NCBI RefSeq assembly: GCF_014635885.1 | Contig: NZ_BMDR01000004.1 | Span: forward strand, 62,001-126,000 | Direction of reading: 5' to 3' | DNA length: 64,000 nucleotides | From: Acinetobacter vivianii | GTDB taxonomy: Bacteria > Pseudomonadota > Gammaproteobacteria > Pseudomonadales > Moraxellaceae | Shown here: positions 1-7,984 of the stretch, piece after piece | Layout of the letters: the number at the start of each line of letters is the position of its first letter | Numbering within the stretch: position 1 is the first letter of the stretch | Program-made: the position numbers and the translations under genes | Notes under the pieces: generated by a model | Seen by the model: the letters and a program-made list of their open reading frames with translations, nothing else | What the model was told of the DNA's origin: nothing | Databases searched by the model: none

Positions 1-35
1 GTGCATTTACACAAGCAAACAGTATAATGAGTTCA
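1..35 (+). promoter_or_regulatory. Possible upstream sigma-70 promoter of glnA
   Basis: A perfect TATAAT lies at 23-28. The expected -35 region falls at the very start of the window (about 1-6), so it cannot be judged fully. GTGCA at 1-5 could be the right half of an NtrC dyad (GCAC-N7-GTGC) whose left half lies before the window. This layout resembles enterobacterial glnA, where a sigma-70 promoter overlaps NtrC sites upstream of the sigma-54 promoter. Inference from a truncated region. Confidence 0.35.
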
Positions 36-101
36 AGACAAGGAGCCTAAATCATGATTACTTATAAGTAATTCAATGTTTTAGGTATGCTTTAAAATTG
101 T

Positions 102-117
102 TGGTATGATAATTGCT
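102..117 (+). promoter_or_regulatory. Sigma-54 (-24/-12) promoter of glnA
   Basis: TGGTATG-ATAA-TTGCT matches the RpoN consensus TGGCACG-N4-TTGCW at 13 of 15 defined or degenerate positions, with the invariant GG and GC exactly 10 nt apart (103-104 and 115-116). Transcription would begin near 128, about 55 nt before the glnA start codon. Sigma-54 control of glnA is well known in enterobacteria; its use here is inferred from the motif. Confidence 0.75.
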
Positions 118-140
118 AATTATACATCAACACCTAACAC

Positions 141-155
141 GCACTTAACAAGTGC
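141..155 (+). promoter_or_regulatory. NtrC-like dyad in the glnA leader
   Basis: GCAC-TTAACAA-GTGC is a GCAC-N7-GTGC dyad, the core of known NtrC sites. It lies downstream of the predicted sigma-54 start (about 128), between promoter and start codon, so it could be a downstream enhancer or a repressing site. The arms (ACTT/AAGT) also extend the dyad inward. Confidence 0.4.
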
Positions 156-182
156 ATAAAAATTTCATTGGAGCAAATGAGC

Positions 183-1592
183 ATGGCGAACAAGGTCCTT
201 CAACTCATCAAAGAAAGTGGCGCAAAATGGGTCGATTTTCGCTTTACTGATACTAAGGGTAAAGAACAGCACGTAACTTACCCAGCTGATACCATTGATG
301 AAGATACATTCGAAGACGGTAAAATGTTTGATGGTTCTTCAATTGCTGGCTGGAAAGGTATTGAAGCGTCTGACATGATCTTACGTCCAGATGCTGAAAC
401 TGGTTTCCTTGACCCGTTCTTTGCTGAACCGACTGTTGTTGTGACTTGTGACGTTATCGAGCCATCAACTGGTCAAGGTTACGAGCGTGACCCACGTTCA
501 ATTGCTCGTCGTGCTGAAGAATACTTAAAATCTACAGGTATCGGTGATACTGCATTCTTTGGTCCAGAACCAGAATTCTTCGTTTTCGACGAAGTGAAAT
601 GGGACATCGACATGTCTGGCGCGCGCCACACATTGATCGCTGAAGAAGCGGCTTGGTCGACTGGTAAAGACTATGAAGCTGGTAACTCTGGTCACCGTCC
701 ACGTGTGAAAGGTGGTTACTTCCCAGTTCCTCCTGTTGATTCTTCACAAGATATGCGTGCTGACATGTGTGCAAAAATCGAAGACATCATGGGCCCAGGT
801 CGTGTAGAAGTACATCACCACGAAGTTGCATCTTGCCAGTTAGAAATTGGTGTAAGCTTCAACACTTTAGTTCGTAAAGCTGACGAAGTACAACAATTCA
901 AATATGCAGTTTGGAACGTTGCTCACCAATATGCAAAAACAGCAACCTTTATGCCTAAACCAATGGTAGGCGATAACGGTTCTGGTATGCACGTTCATAT
1001 GTCAATCTCTAAAGATGGCAAGAACTTGTTTGCTGGTGACGAATATGCTGGTTTATCAGAAATGGCATTGTTCTTCATTGGTGGTGTGATCAAGCATGCT
1101 CGTGCATTGAATGCAATTACAAACCCTTCTACAAACTCGTATAAGCGTTTGGTTCCACATTTTGAAGCGCCAATTATGCTTGCTTACTCAGCACGTAACC
1201 GTTCTGCTTCGATCCGTATTCCTTACGTTTCTAGCCCGAAAGGCAAGCGTATTGAAGCACGTTTCCCAGATCCAATGATGAACCCGTACTTAGGTTTCGC
1301 GGCATTGTTGATGGCTGGTCTTGATGGTATCCAAAACAAGATCCACCCAGGTGAAGCTGCTGACAAAAACTTATATGATCTTCCTCCAGAAGAAGAAGCA
1401 AAAATCCCAACAGTTGCTCACAGCTTGGATATGGCACTTGAAGCACTTCAAAATGATCATGAGTTCCTGTTAAAAGGTGGCGTGTTCACTAAAGAAATGC
1501 TTGATGCATATATCGAACTTAAAACTGAAGATGTACGTCGTCTTAACACGACGACTCACCCAGTTGAATTTGATATGTACTACAGCCTGTAA
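183..1592 (+). CDS. glnA: Glutamine synthetase, type I
   Basis: Makes glutamine from glutamate, ammonia and ATP; it is the central ammonia-assimilating enzyme, a cytosolic dodecamer. The 469-residue length is that of GSI. Visible signatures include the N-terminal FDGSSI(A)GW loop (about residues 50-58), GPEPEFF, the substrate loop [20 protein letters not shown] and [10 protein letters not shown]. The Tyr adenylylation site NLYDLPPEE is kept, so control by GlnE is likely. Start: ATG at 183 is chosen because GGAG at 170-173 is 9 nt upstream; the ATG at 177 and the TTG at 168 are too close to, or upstream of, that site. It is a single gene with a sigma-54 promoter and its own terminator. No ntrBC follow it, unlike E. 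coli. Confidence 0.97.
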   Translation: MANKVLQLIKESGAKWVDFRFTDTKGKEQHVTYPADTIDEDTFEDGKMFDGSSIAGWKGIEASDMILRPDAETGFLDPFFAEPTVVVTCDVIEPSTGQGYERDPRSIARRAEEYLKSTGIGDTAFFGPEPEFFVFDEVKWDIDMSGARHTLIAEEAAWSTGKDYEAGNSGHRPRVKGGYFPVPPVDSSQDMRADMCAKIEDIMGPGRVEVHHHEVASCQLEIGVSFNTLVRKADEVQQFKYAVWNVAHQYAKTATFMPKPMVGDNGSGMHVHMSISKDGKNLFAGDEYAGLSEMALFFIGGVIKHARALNAITNPSTNSYKRLVPHFEAPIMLAYSARNRSASIRIPYVSSPKGKRIEARFPDPMMNPYLGFAALLMAGLDGIQNKIHPGEAADKNLYDLPPEEEAKIPTVAHSLDMALEALQNDHEFLLKGGVFTKEMLDAYIELKTEDVRRLNTTTHPVEFDMYYSL

Positions 1593-1608
1593 TACATCCC
1601 TGATTCAG

Positions 1609-1635
1609 AAAAGCTCGCTTCGGCGAGCTTTTTTT
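1609..1635 (+). terminator. Rho-independent terminator of glnA
   Basis: Stem AAGCTCGC / GCGAGCTT with a TTCG tetraloop followed by seven T. It sits 17 nt after the glnA stop. Confidence 0.92.
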
Positions 1636-1718
1636 ATGTTTTTGATTCGGTTGAAAGTCGTACTCTTTTTCGTGAGAAATTAATGTAAACTAATCGCGAT
1701 GTTTTTAGTGAGCCAAGC

Positions 1719-2210
1719 ATGCGAAATTTACGACCAAACAGAATAAAAGGAAAAGAGCTTCCTACAGTATTAAAAAAATGGTTGTACGCATCAGGATCCC
1801 TGACCCAACAATTGACTGATTTAGGTCAAGGTCAGTTTCATGTTGAACGCATTAAAGAACATTATCAGCGCCTGACTTTGAATGACAGTCAGTGGATGAA
1901 AATGCCAGCGCAGCATGTGGCATGGGTGAGAGAAACCAATCTTTATGGCAGCGAAGAGCAGGCTTGGGTAAAAGCAAAAAGTATTTTTCCAATTTTAAGC
2001 TTGCAAAAAAAGGCGAGATTATTTCAGCATATTGGTAATAAACCGATTGGCTGGTTTCTGTTTCAGAGAACCAGTCCAGCTTGCGAGAGACGCGTCATTT
2101 ATCTTGAAGAGGGATGGACACGTCAGAGTTGCTATACTTGGCATGGTTGTAAGTTTATTGTGCAGGAAACGTTTTTACCCGCATTTGAACAGTTTATTCA
2201 ACAGCATTGA
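1719..2210 (+). CDS. ubiC: Chorismate pyruvate-lyase
   Basis: Removes pyruvate from chorismate to give 4-hydroxybenzoate, the first committed step of ubiquinone synthesis. The 163-residue protein has the UbiC-type core: an N-terminal LTQQLTDL helix, a central WVRETNLYG segment with an aligned Arg, and a late W-x-R(Q)-S-C-Y stretch. The call rests mainly on length and partial motifs plus the next gene being ubiA, 15 nt downstream, the usual ubiCA pair. The start ATG at 1719 has a weak GTGAG Shine-Dalgarno-like sequence. The product is cytosolic. Confidence 0.88.
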   Translation: MRNLRPNRIKGKELPTVLKKWLYASGSLTQQLTDLGQGQFHVERIKEHYQRLTLNDSQWMKMPAQHVAWVRETNLYGSEEQAWVKAKSIFPILSLQKKARLFQHIGNKPIGWFLFQRTSPACERRVIYLEEGWTRQSCYTWHGCKFIVQETFLPAFEQFIQQH

Positions 2211-2225
2211 CGCCTAAGGATTATC

Positions 2226-3107
2226 ATGGAAACAGTGCAACACACGACTTGGCGACAACGTTTAGAAGCCTATTATTACCTTTGTCGTTTTGATAAGCCG
2301 ATTGGCACAGAATTAGTATTCTGGCCAACCATGTGGGCGTTATGGATTGCATCCAAAGGAGTTCCAGATCTCAAAATCCTGTTTATTATGATTTTGGGTG
2401 TTATTTTTATGCGTGCAGCTGGTTGTGCGATTAATGATTTTGCTGACCGTAAAGTAGATGCACATGTTGAGCGAACTAAAACACGTCCTTTAGCAACAGG
2501 AATTATTCGTGCTAGAGAAGCTGTTTTTGTGTTTCTGGCCTTAGTGCTGGCAAGTGCTGCCTTGTTATTTTTTCTGCCGATTGAATCATTTTACTGGTCT
2601 TTTGGGGCATTGTTCTTAGCGTTTATTTATCCTTTTATGAAGCGCTATACCAATTTACCGCAAGTATTTTTAGGTGCAGCATTCTCGTGGTCAATTCCAA
2701 TGGCGTATACAGCTGTTGGGCAAACGCCTGATTTAACCTGCTGGCTGCTTTATTTTGGTAATTTGGCGTGGACAGTGGCCTACGATACCCAATATGCAAT
2801 TACAGATCGTGAATATGATCTAAAAATTGGGGTGAAATCGACTGCTATTTTATTTGGTCGTTATGATATCCAGATAATTGGTCTGCTTCAGGTAATGAGC
2901 CTGATCTTGATCGGCAGTGCCTTGTATTTGGAAAATCTTTTGTTGCCTTTTGGCTTGATTGCATTGTGCGTGGTCGCAGGTGATTTTATTTATCAGGCGA
3001 TAAAAACCAAAGATCGTGATCCACAAATCTGTTTTTGGGCATTCCGTCACAATCGCTGGGTAGGGATGATTATTTTCATCGGAATTTTTTTAGAATTAAT
3101 AGCTTAA
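2226..3107 (+). CDS. ubiA: 4-hydroxybenzoate polyprenyltransferase
   Basis: Integral membrane enzyme that attaches the polyprenyl tail to 4-hydroxybenzoate in ubiquinone synthesis. The 293 residues form a typical eight- or nine-helix UbiA fold. Both Asp-rich Mg-diphosphate motifs are visible: NDFADRKVD near residue 77 and DREYDLKIGVKS near residue 198. It follows ubiC after 15 nt with an AAGGA ribosome site, so the two form an operon producing substrate and then prenylating it. A terminator follows at once. Confidence 0.96.
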   Translation: METVQHTTWRQRLEAYYYLCRFDKPIGTELVFWPTMWALWIASKGVPDLKILFIMILGVIFMRAAGCAINDFADRKVDAHVERTKTRPLATGIIRAREAVFVFLALVLASAALLFFLPIESFYWSFGALFLAFIYPFMKRYTNLPQVFLGAAFSWSIPMAYTAVGQTPDLTCWLLYFGNLAWTVAYDTQYAITDREYDLKIGVKSTAILFGRYDIQIIGLLQVMSLILIGSALYLENLLLPFGLIALCVVAGDFIYQAIKTKDRDPQICFWAFRHNRWVGMIIFIGIFLELIA

Positions 3108-3123
3108 TCTGACTATCTAGTTG

Positions 3124-3152
3124 AAAAGTGTCCTATGCAGGGCACTTTTTTT
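3124..3152 (+). terminator. Terminator of ubiCA
   Basis: Stem AAAAGTGTCC / GGGCACTTTT (one G-U pair) with loop TATGCA, followed by T residues, 17 nt after the ubiA stop. Confidence 0.88.
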
Positions 3153-3217
3153 ATGCCTTAATAAGGTGGCATGTAGTTTCATGCACAAAAATAACACAAG
3201 CATTAAAAGGATATTTT

Positions 3218-4558
3218 ATGAAACGGTCTAAGATCGCATTGGCAATGACGTTCTCAATTTCTGCATTATTTTTAACTGCATGTAATGACAATGATGATCG
3301 TTATACGGGTAGTGATTCGAACAAAACCTTTCTATCTGAAAGCACTTATTCTAAAGATAAGGTAGATAATGCTGCATCAGTTAAAGTCATGACCTATAAC
3401 ATGGTCAATGTTCAGGGACGTACTGCGAAAGCGACAGCATTGGTCATGTTTCCGAAAGTTGCTGCACCTAAAGATGGTTACCGGGTTGTCGTTTGGGAGC
3501 ATGGAACTGTTGGGGTCGCGGATAGCTGTGCGCCAAGTAACAATGCAATCGGTGCACGCTTTAGAATTCTTGCAGAAAGTTTATTGGCTGCGGGTTATGT
3601 TATTGTTGCCCCTGATTATGAAGGTTTAGGCACACCGGGTATTCATCCTTATTTGAACTTGGCTAGTGAAGCAAAATCTGCACTTGCTGCTGTACAGGCT
3701 GCCAAAGATCATTATGGTACTCAGTTGAACGGCGAGTGGATGTCTGCAGGGCAATCGCAAGGTGGTCAGGCTTCTTTAGGCACGGCAGAGTATGCAAATG
3801 CTGATGCAACTTATAAAGGGGCAGTGGCAGGCGCGCCAGCATCGAGTTTAGGTAAAATTATTCTTGAAGTGGCACCAGCAGCATTAGCGGCGATTGAACT
3901 CAAAGAAGTTGCTAAGGGAGTACCACTCGAGCAGCGTGTTTCTGTAGATTCTTATGCAACTTTACTGGCTTATGCAGCGTTAACAGGGGTAGGCATCAAG
4001 GCTTATGAGCCAAGATTTGATTATCGCGATATTTTTCAGGAAAGAGCAAAACCTCTAGCTGAGTTTGCAGAAGGGACAACAGGCGAAAATGGTCTTTGTC
4101 TCACGAATGACGCTGATCCGAGCTTAAGTCTAATCGAGAAGTTTAAAGCGGATATCATTAAATATATGACGGATAATCCAGAGAAGAAAGTAATGGATTA
4201 TCCGGGTTTAGATGCCAATAACTTCAAAAATAATGACACGGTTCAGAAGTTCCTTATTGCAAGTCAGCCGGGTACTAAGCGCATTGATAAACCAGTTTAT
4301 ATTGTTCAAGGTACAGCAGATACAAATGTGCCATTCCCAGTGACTCAGACATTGGTGGAAAATTTACAAACATTGGGTTCGCCAAATGTGAAGCTTGATC
4401 CTGTTGTAGATGCATCACATACGCAAGCAATCGTCTGCCGCAATTTACAGGTCTATAACTTCATTCAGGCTCAAATGCCAGCAAATACGAATATTGTGGT
4501 AGATCCTGCGAAGATTGATGCAAGTAAAAATGAGCAATGTACAGGGATTAAACCATAA
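3218..4558 (+). CDS. Lipoprotein alpha/beta-hydrolase, secretory lipase-like
   Basis: Probable secreted or outer-membrane-bound esterase/lipase of 446 residues. Residues 1-22 are a lipoprotein signal peptide ending in the lipobox LTAC. The hydrolase fold shows the oxyanion region WEHGTVG, the nucleophile elbow GQSQGG, and late Asp (VQGTADTNVPF) and His (DASHTQA) regions that complete the triad. Overall it resembles the LIP family of secretory lipases. Start: ATG 3218 is chosen over the upstream GTG (3128, inside the terminator) because it gives the signal peptide and has AAAAGGAT before it. The gene stands alone. The substrate is unknown. Confidence 0.82.
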   Translation: MKRSKIALAMTFSISALFLTACNDNDDRYTGSDSNKTFLSESTYSKDKVDNAASVKVMTYNMVNVQGRTAKATALVMFPKVAAPKDGYRVVVWEHGTVGVADSCAPSNNAIGARFRILAESLLAAGYVIVAPDYEGLGTPGIHPYLNLASEAKSALAAVQAAKDHYGTQLNGEWMSAGQSQGGQASLGTAEYANADATYKGAVAGAPASSLGKIILEVAPAALAAIELKEVAKGVPLEQRVSVDSYATLLAYAALTGVGIKAYEPRFDYRDIFQERAKPLAEFAEGTTGENGLCLTNDADPSLSLIEKFKADIIKYMTDNPEKKVMDYPGLDANNFKNNDTVQKFLIASQPGTKRIDKPVYIVQGTADTNVPFPVTQTLVENLQTLGSPNVKLDPVVDASHTQAIVCRNLQVYNFIQAQMPANTNIVVDPAKIDASKNEQCTGIKP

Positions 4559-4587
4559 TTCTTTGAAATTGATCTGTTGAGTTAATT

Positions 4588-4617
4588 AAAAGAGTCTCTT
4601 TATCGAGGCTCTTTTTT
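4588..4617 (+). terminator. Terminator of the lipase gene
   Basis: Stem AAGAGTCTC / GAGGCTCTT with loop TTTATC and a T6 tract. Confidence 0.85.
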
Positions 4618-4668
4618 GTTATATTGTTGCACTTGTTAAAATTGATGTCGTTTGAGTTTAAATCGCTT

Positions 4669-4875
4669 ATGAGCCAGCAGCCTGTTGAAAAAAAATCAGT
4701 TCCTTGGTTATTAATGGGTTTGGGATTATTAATTCCAATTTTTATTGTAGGGATGGCTTTTCTGGCAGCTAAAAGTGATGCGCAAACCAAGAAGAAATAT
4801 GATCAGCAACATGCTGAAATTGCCAAAAAATTTGAACAGCAAAAAAGTGCTGATCAAGCAGAAAAAACTGAATAA
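4669..4875 (+). CDS. Small single-pass membrane protein, unknown function
   Basis: A 68-residue protein with one transmembrane helix (about residues 12-33, rich in L, G and I) and a charged, Q- and K-rich C-terminal tail likely to form a short helix (KKYDQQHAEIAKKFEQQ). I do not recognise a family. The start is uncertain: ATG 4669 gives a compact protein, while ATG 4645 and TTG 4624 are in frame upstream, and none has a strong ribosome site. The overlapping antisense reading frame is a shadow. It faces the DUF2726 gene convergently with little space and no obvious terminator between them. Confidence 0.6.
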   Translation: MSQQPVEKKSVPWLLMGLGLLIPIFIVGMAFLAAKSDAQTKKKYDQQHAEIAKKFEQQKSADQAEKTE

Positions 4876-4894
4876 TCTTCTTAGGAGTGCTGCG

Positions 4895-5335
4895 TTATCG
4901 AATATCCATCTGTAACTGTTTTATCGATGGAATCTGAGTATAACGTTGCACTTGATAGCCTGCTTCTTGCAGCATTTGATCGCGTTTCTGATCTTCTAAT
5001 TCCTTACCAATGTGACTAGGGTCATCTAACTCGATAATCGCGAGTACATTCATCTCTTTATCCAAAACCACAAAGTCTGTGACCTTGCGATTGAACTTAC
5101 TGCGAATTTTGTAGTGATGACTAGTAATGAGTGCGCTAAACGCCACTTGTGCCAGAACATGGTGTTGGGGGAAGGCTTGCTGCAAACGGATAAACATTCG
5201 AGATTCAAAAGAAGTAATCACAGGACGAGCAAAAAATTCTTGTTTGCTAAAGAAAGGGCGCAGGCAGCTAAAAAGAAGTATAGCTGTGCTTAGAAAGCCG
5301 ATAACCAGAAAGATGAGATGATTTGATTCAAACAT
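4895..5335 (-). CDS. DUF2726 domain protein, membrane anchored
   Basis: A 146-residue protein with an N-terminal transmembrane helix (about residues 6-23) and a DUF2726 domain, recognisable from FVVLDKEMNVLAIIELDD and the following KRDQMLQEAGY. DUF2726 resembles restriction-endonuclease-like folds, and the D...ELD residues here fit such a core, but no activity is shown. The start ATG at 5335 was preferred to an upstream TTG (5353) that lies almost in the adjacent terminator. Its promoter must lie in or near the tRNA terminator region, or it may be read through from the tRNA. Confidence 0.72.
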   Translation of the reverse strand: MFESNHLIFLVIGFLSTAILLFSCLRPFFSKQEFFARPVITSFESRMFIRLQQAFPQHHVLAQVAFSALITSHHYKIRSKFNRKVTDFVVLDKEMNVLAIIELDDPSHIGKELEDQKRDQMLQEAGYQVQRYTQIPSIKQLQMDIR

Positions 5336-5355
5336 ATATTTAACAGGGTGCAAAT

Positions 5356-5386
5356 AAAAAACCCACTCAATAAGAGTGGGTTTTTT
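5356..5386 (-). terminator. Terminator of tRNA-Asn (copy 1)
   Basis: Perfect stem CCCACTC / GAGTGGG with loop AATAA flanked by A6 and T6, so it can act on both strands. It lies directly after the tRNA on the minus strand. Confidence 0.88.
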
Positions 5387-5474
5387 AGAATCTTGGCTCT
5401 CCCACCTGGGCTCGAACCAGGGACCTGCGGATTAACAGTCCGTCGCTCTACCGACTGAGCTATGGGAGAATCTG
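5382..5474. repeat. 93-bp direct repeat containing tRNA-Asn, unit 1
   Basis: Identical to 6033-6125. Identity covers the whole tRNA plus 12 nt beyond its 3' end and 5 nt beyond its 5' end, then stops abruptly. Both units have the same orientation. Confidence 0.95.
5394..5469 (-). tRNA. tRNA-Asn (GTT), copy 1
   Basis: A 76-nt cloverleaf on the minus strand, with acceptor TCTCCCA/TGGGAGA, discriminator G and encoded CCA, D-loop AGTCGGTAGA, anticodon loop CTGTTAA (anticodon GTT) and T-loop GGTTCGAGCC. It is identical to the copy at 6045-6120. Confidence 0.97.
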
Positions 5475-5554
5475 GAACGAATTTTAGGGGGTAAATGCAA
5501 GCCCGTCAAGTAAAATGAGTATGAATAATAATCGCTTAACTAAAATATTGGCTA

Positions 5555-5863
5555 TTAACGTGCAACTTGGTTACATTGTGTCAATTCAGACGATTTGGCA
5601 TTCCAGATTGCACCCGCAGAGTTTTTATAATAACTAATCTTACCAACACGTAACACGAGGCTTTGACAAGAGTCTAGAGATAGGGCATTTCCCCAAGGGC
5701 CGGACATCGTACAAACTTTTCCATTACACTTCCAGACCACATTGGGGCCATTTTCAATTGGCACAGTCACGGTTCCTTTATAAGAAGAACCTGCATACCA
5801 AGTGGTTTGGGCAGCCATGACTGGGCTGGATAGGAATATTAAACAGAATATAAATTTTTTCAT
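5555..5863 (-). CDS. Small secreted cysteine-containing protein
   Basis: A 102-residue protein with a clear signal peptide cleaved after PVMA (about residue 18). The mature part has four Cys (WKCNGKVCTMSG, LDSCQSL, LTQCNQ), likely giving two disulfides in the periplasm, and a WxxGSSYKG start. No family is recognised with confidence; it looks like a small Acinetobacter secreted protein. It sits alone between two identical tRNA-Asn genes. Confidence 0.7.
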   Translation of the reverse strand: MKKFIFCLIFLSSPVMAAQTTWYAGSSYKGTVTVPIENGPNVVWKCNGKVCTMSGPWGNALSLDSCQSLVLRVGKISYYKNSAGAIWNAKSSELTQCNQVAR

Positions 5864-6006
5864 TATGTGCTTTCCCTAACATTGTTATTCAATTTGATTT
5901 TATATTAAAAATAGCATGGTGGATAAAATATATACGATTATCTAAAATGAGAAGAACAGATACATTGTAATGATAAGAGTAGAACAAAATTTTATGCTTA
6001 TAAAAT

Positions 6007-6037
6007 AAAAAGCCCATATCAATGATATGGGCTTTTT
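6007..6037 (-). terminator. Terminator of tRNA-Asn (copy 2)
   Basis: Stem GCCCATATC / GATATGGGC with a 3-nt loop, A5 and T5 flanks. The sequence differs from the copy-1 terminator although the tRNAs are identical. Confidence 0.88.
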
Positions 6038-6125
6038 AGAATCTTGGCTCTCCCACCTGGGCTCGAACCAGGGACCTGCGGATTAACAGTCCGTCGCTCT
6101 ACCGACTGAGCTATGGGAGAATCTG
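6033..6125. repeat. 93-bp direct repeat containing tRNA-Asn, unit 2
   Basis: Second unit, identical to 5382-5474. The units are separated by 558 bp holding one small gene. Confidence 0.95.
6045..6120 (-). tRNA. tRNA-Asn (GTT), copy 2
   Basis: Same 76-nt sequence as copy 1, anticodon GTT, encoded CCA. It has its own terminator and presumably its own promoter in 6126-6200. Confidence 0.97.
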
Positions 6126-6282
6126 AGTGCCATTATAGGCAGCTTTTTAAATCGGTCAAGCTAAAAATGTCATGTTGCCTTCATTTTTGTGTCGTATGCT
6201 TTTTATTTGCACAATTATGAGAAAGTAGGAAAAATAACTTGAACTTTGATCAGGCTATTGCTAGATTCGAATTAGAAAGAAC

Positions 6283-6302
6283 GTTTAGATATTCATCTAA
6301 AC
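6283..6302. promoter_or_regulatory. Perfect inverted repeat, operator-like
   Basis: GTTTAGAT-ATTC-ATCTAAAC: 8-bp arms and a 4-nt spacer, 54 nt before the start of the next gene. There is no T tract, so it is not a terminator. It could bind a dimeric repressor or form a hairpin. Confidence 0.45.
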
Positions 6303-6356
6303 AGTGTGGATTTAACCCTACTTGCCAGCACTAAAATGGCTAAACCGGAGGTCGAA

Positions 6357-6788
6357 ATGACGACTCTTAGTATTAAAACTATTTTTTCAAATTTTTCTTT
6401 TTATCAAGAACATTATCTCGAAATCATTCAGGATTCGGCACAGTATTATACGCCAGTCGAAAATGCATTCTTAAATACCTTTCCATTTAAGCAACAAGCC
6501 TTGTTTTTAGGTGATTTATTGCAATTGTGGTTTGGAAATAAATGGAAAATCCAAAACGTTCATAATCTATTAGCGCAAAAAAATATCTCAACGCTCGATG
6601 AGCATACGCCTTTGTATTTATTTCAATTGGGTGGTGAACTCTTTTTAGGCGCAAATACTGCATTGGCATGGTCTGTTGCAGAGCAGAAGGTGGTCACAGT
6701 ACAGGTGAAAAGTATTTGGCAATATGCGGTGTTTAGTCATTTGTGCATTCGACCAAAGCTATTCAAACAAAATAAAGCGATTGCCTAG
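6357..6788 (+). CDS. Conserved hypothetical protein
   Basis: A 143-residue soluble protein without signal peptide or membrane segment, rich in aromatic residues (FSFYQEHYLEI, LQLWFGNKW). I do not recognise a domain. Start ATG 6357 is firm: GGAGG at 6347-6351 lies 5 nt upstream. An in-frame ATG at 6336 and a GTG at 6306 lie upstream but lack such a site. A perfect inverted repeat at 6283-6302 precedes it. Confidence 0.65.
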   Translation: MTTLSIKTIFSNFSFYQEHYLEIIQDSAQYYTPVENAFLNTFPFKQQALFLGDLLQLWFGNKWKIQNVHNLLAQKNISTLDEHTPLYLFQLGGELFLGANTALAWSVAEQKVVTVQVKSIWQYAVFSHLCIRPKLFKQNKAIA

Positions 6789-6817
6789 GGCCATTATAGC
6801 CCTAGTGTGCCTTTGAA

Positions 6818-7255
6818 TTAAGCTCGGATGATCATGCAGGTCGCAGTAGCATGAGCGTACAGCTTGCCATCGGCATCGACAATTTTACCTTCTGAAATGC
6901 CTAAATTTTTACTAATATTAATTATATTTCCAGTGGCAATGAGCTTCTGATTTCTTGGAACAGGGCGGCACATTTTAATATTAAGATCAATGGTGCCGTA
7001 GCCTACGCCAGCCTCTAAAAGGGTATGCACAGCACAACCTGTCACCGAATCCAGTACGGTTGCCGCAAAACCTCCATGCACACCTCCGAGAGGATTCAGG
7101 TGTCGTTCATCCGCCTGTACTTCAAATTTGATATAACCTTCCGCAACTTCAACCGGTTGCATGGGAATGGTCTGGCTAATACTAGCGGGTGGAATTTTCC
7201 CTTCACACATGGCAGTTAAAAACTCAAGTCCATTCATTTCTTTTGGATGCTTCAT
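6818..7255 (-). CDS. PaaI-family hotdog thioesterase
   Basis: A 145-residue hotdog-fold acyl-CoA thioesterase of the PaaI/YigI type. The active-site stretch GGVHGGFAATVLDSVTG (about residues 57-73) and the second strand YGTIDLNIKMCRPVP are typical. It would hydrolyse acyl- or aryl-CoA thioesters in the cytosol; the substrate is not evident. It is convergent with the preceding gene and divergent from the GFA gene. Confidence 0.85.
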   Translation of the reverse strand: MKHPKEMNGLEFLTAMCEGKIPPASISQTIPMQPVEVAEGYIKFEVQADERHLNPLGGVHGGFAATVLDSVTGCAVHTLLEAGVGYGTIDLNIKMCRPVPRNQKLIATGNIINISKNLGISEGKIVDADGKLYAHATATCMIIRA

Positions 7256-7440
7256 CTTATATTTCCTTTTATAGTTCCAAAATAGAACCTGTTGATAAAA
7301 TAGCCGTGAGAGATCAGGCTGTCAATATTGCTCATTCATTTGCTGAGTATTTTGTAAATTCTAAGTTACTCGTTAAATGCTTTGTTTTATGATGTTTATA
7401 AATGTCTTTATAACAATTTTGAATAAAAGGTAAATTTATA

Positions 7441-7854
7441 ATGAACGGACAATGTGTATGTGGTGAGACCACTTTTGAAGTTGAATTAAGTAATCATGAT
7501 GTACATGCCTGCCATTGCTCCATTTGTCGTAGACAGACCAGTGGCGTGATTATGACGCTTGATGTCGAACAGGGCAGTTTAAAATTTTTGAAGCAGGATC
7601 ATTTAGCAATTTACAACTCATCGGCATGGGGAGAGCGCGGTTTCTGTAATGCGTGTGGAACAACTTTGTTTTGGCGCACTAAAGATCAGAACTATTGCAA
7701 TATCAATGCATTTTCTCTGAATGAACCACCAGAAGATCTAAATTTGGATCTAGAAATTTATATTGATTGTAAACCTGACTTTTATGCTTTTCAGAATCCG
7801 ACCAAGAAAATGACCGAAGCTGAGGTGATTGCCTTGTTTAGCCCGAATGAATAG
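7441..7854 (+). CDS. GFA/CENP-V family zinc-binding protein
   Basis: A 137-residue GFA-domain protein (glutathione-dependent formaldehyde-activating enzyme/CENP-V fold). The zinc ligands are visible: CVCGE, HACHCSICRR and FCNACGT. Members bind zinc through these Cys clusters; many are wrongly called formaldehyde-activating, and the real substrate here is unknown. It is likely a monocistronic cytosolic protein. Confidence 0.85.
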   Translation: MNGQCVCGETTFEVELSNHDVHACHCSICRRQTSGVIMTLDVEQGSLKFLKQDHLAIYNSSAWGERGFCNACGTTLFWRTKDQNYCNINAFSLNEPPEDLNLDLEIYIDCKPDFYAFQNPTKKMTEAEVIALFSPNE

Positions 7855-7984
7855 TGATTTATTTATTGCTATAAGTTTTATAAGACCATTATTGCTAGCC
7901 ATTTAAATATAGGTTTTGAAAGCATACCAAGCAAATATGCTTTTCAATTTTAGAGGGAATAGGGCGCAAGGAATGCGTACAAGC

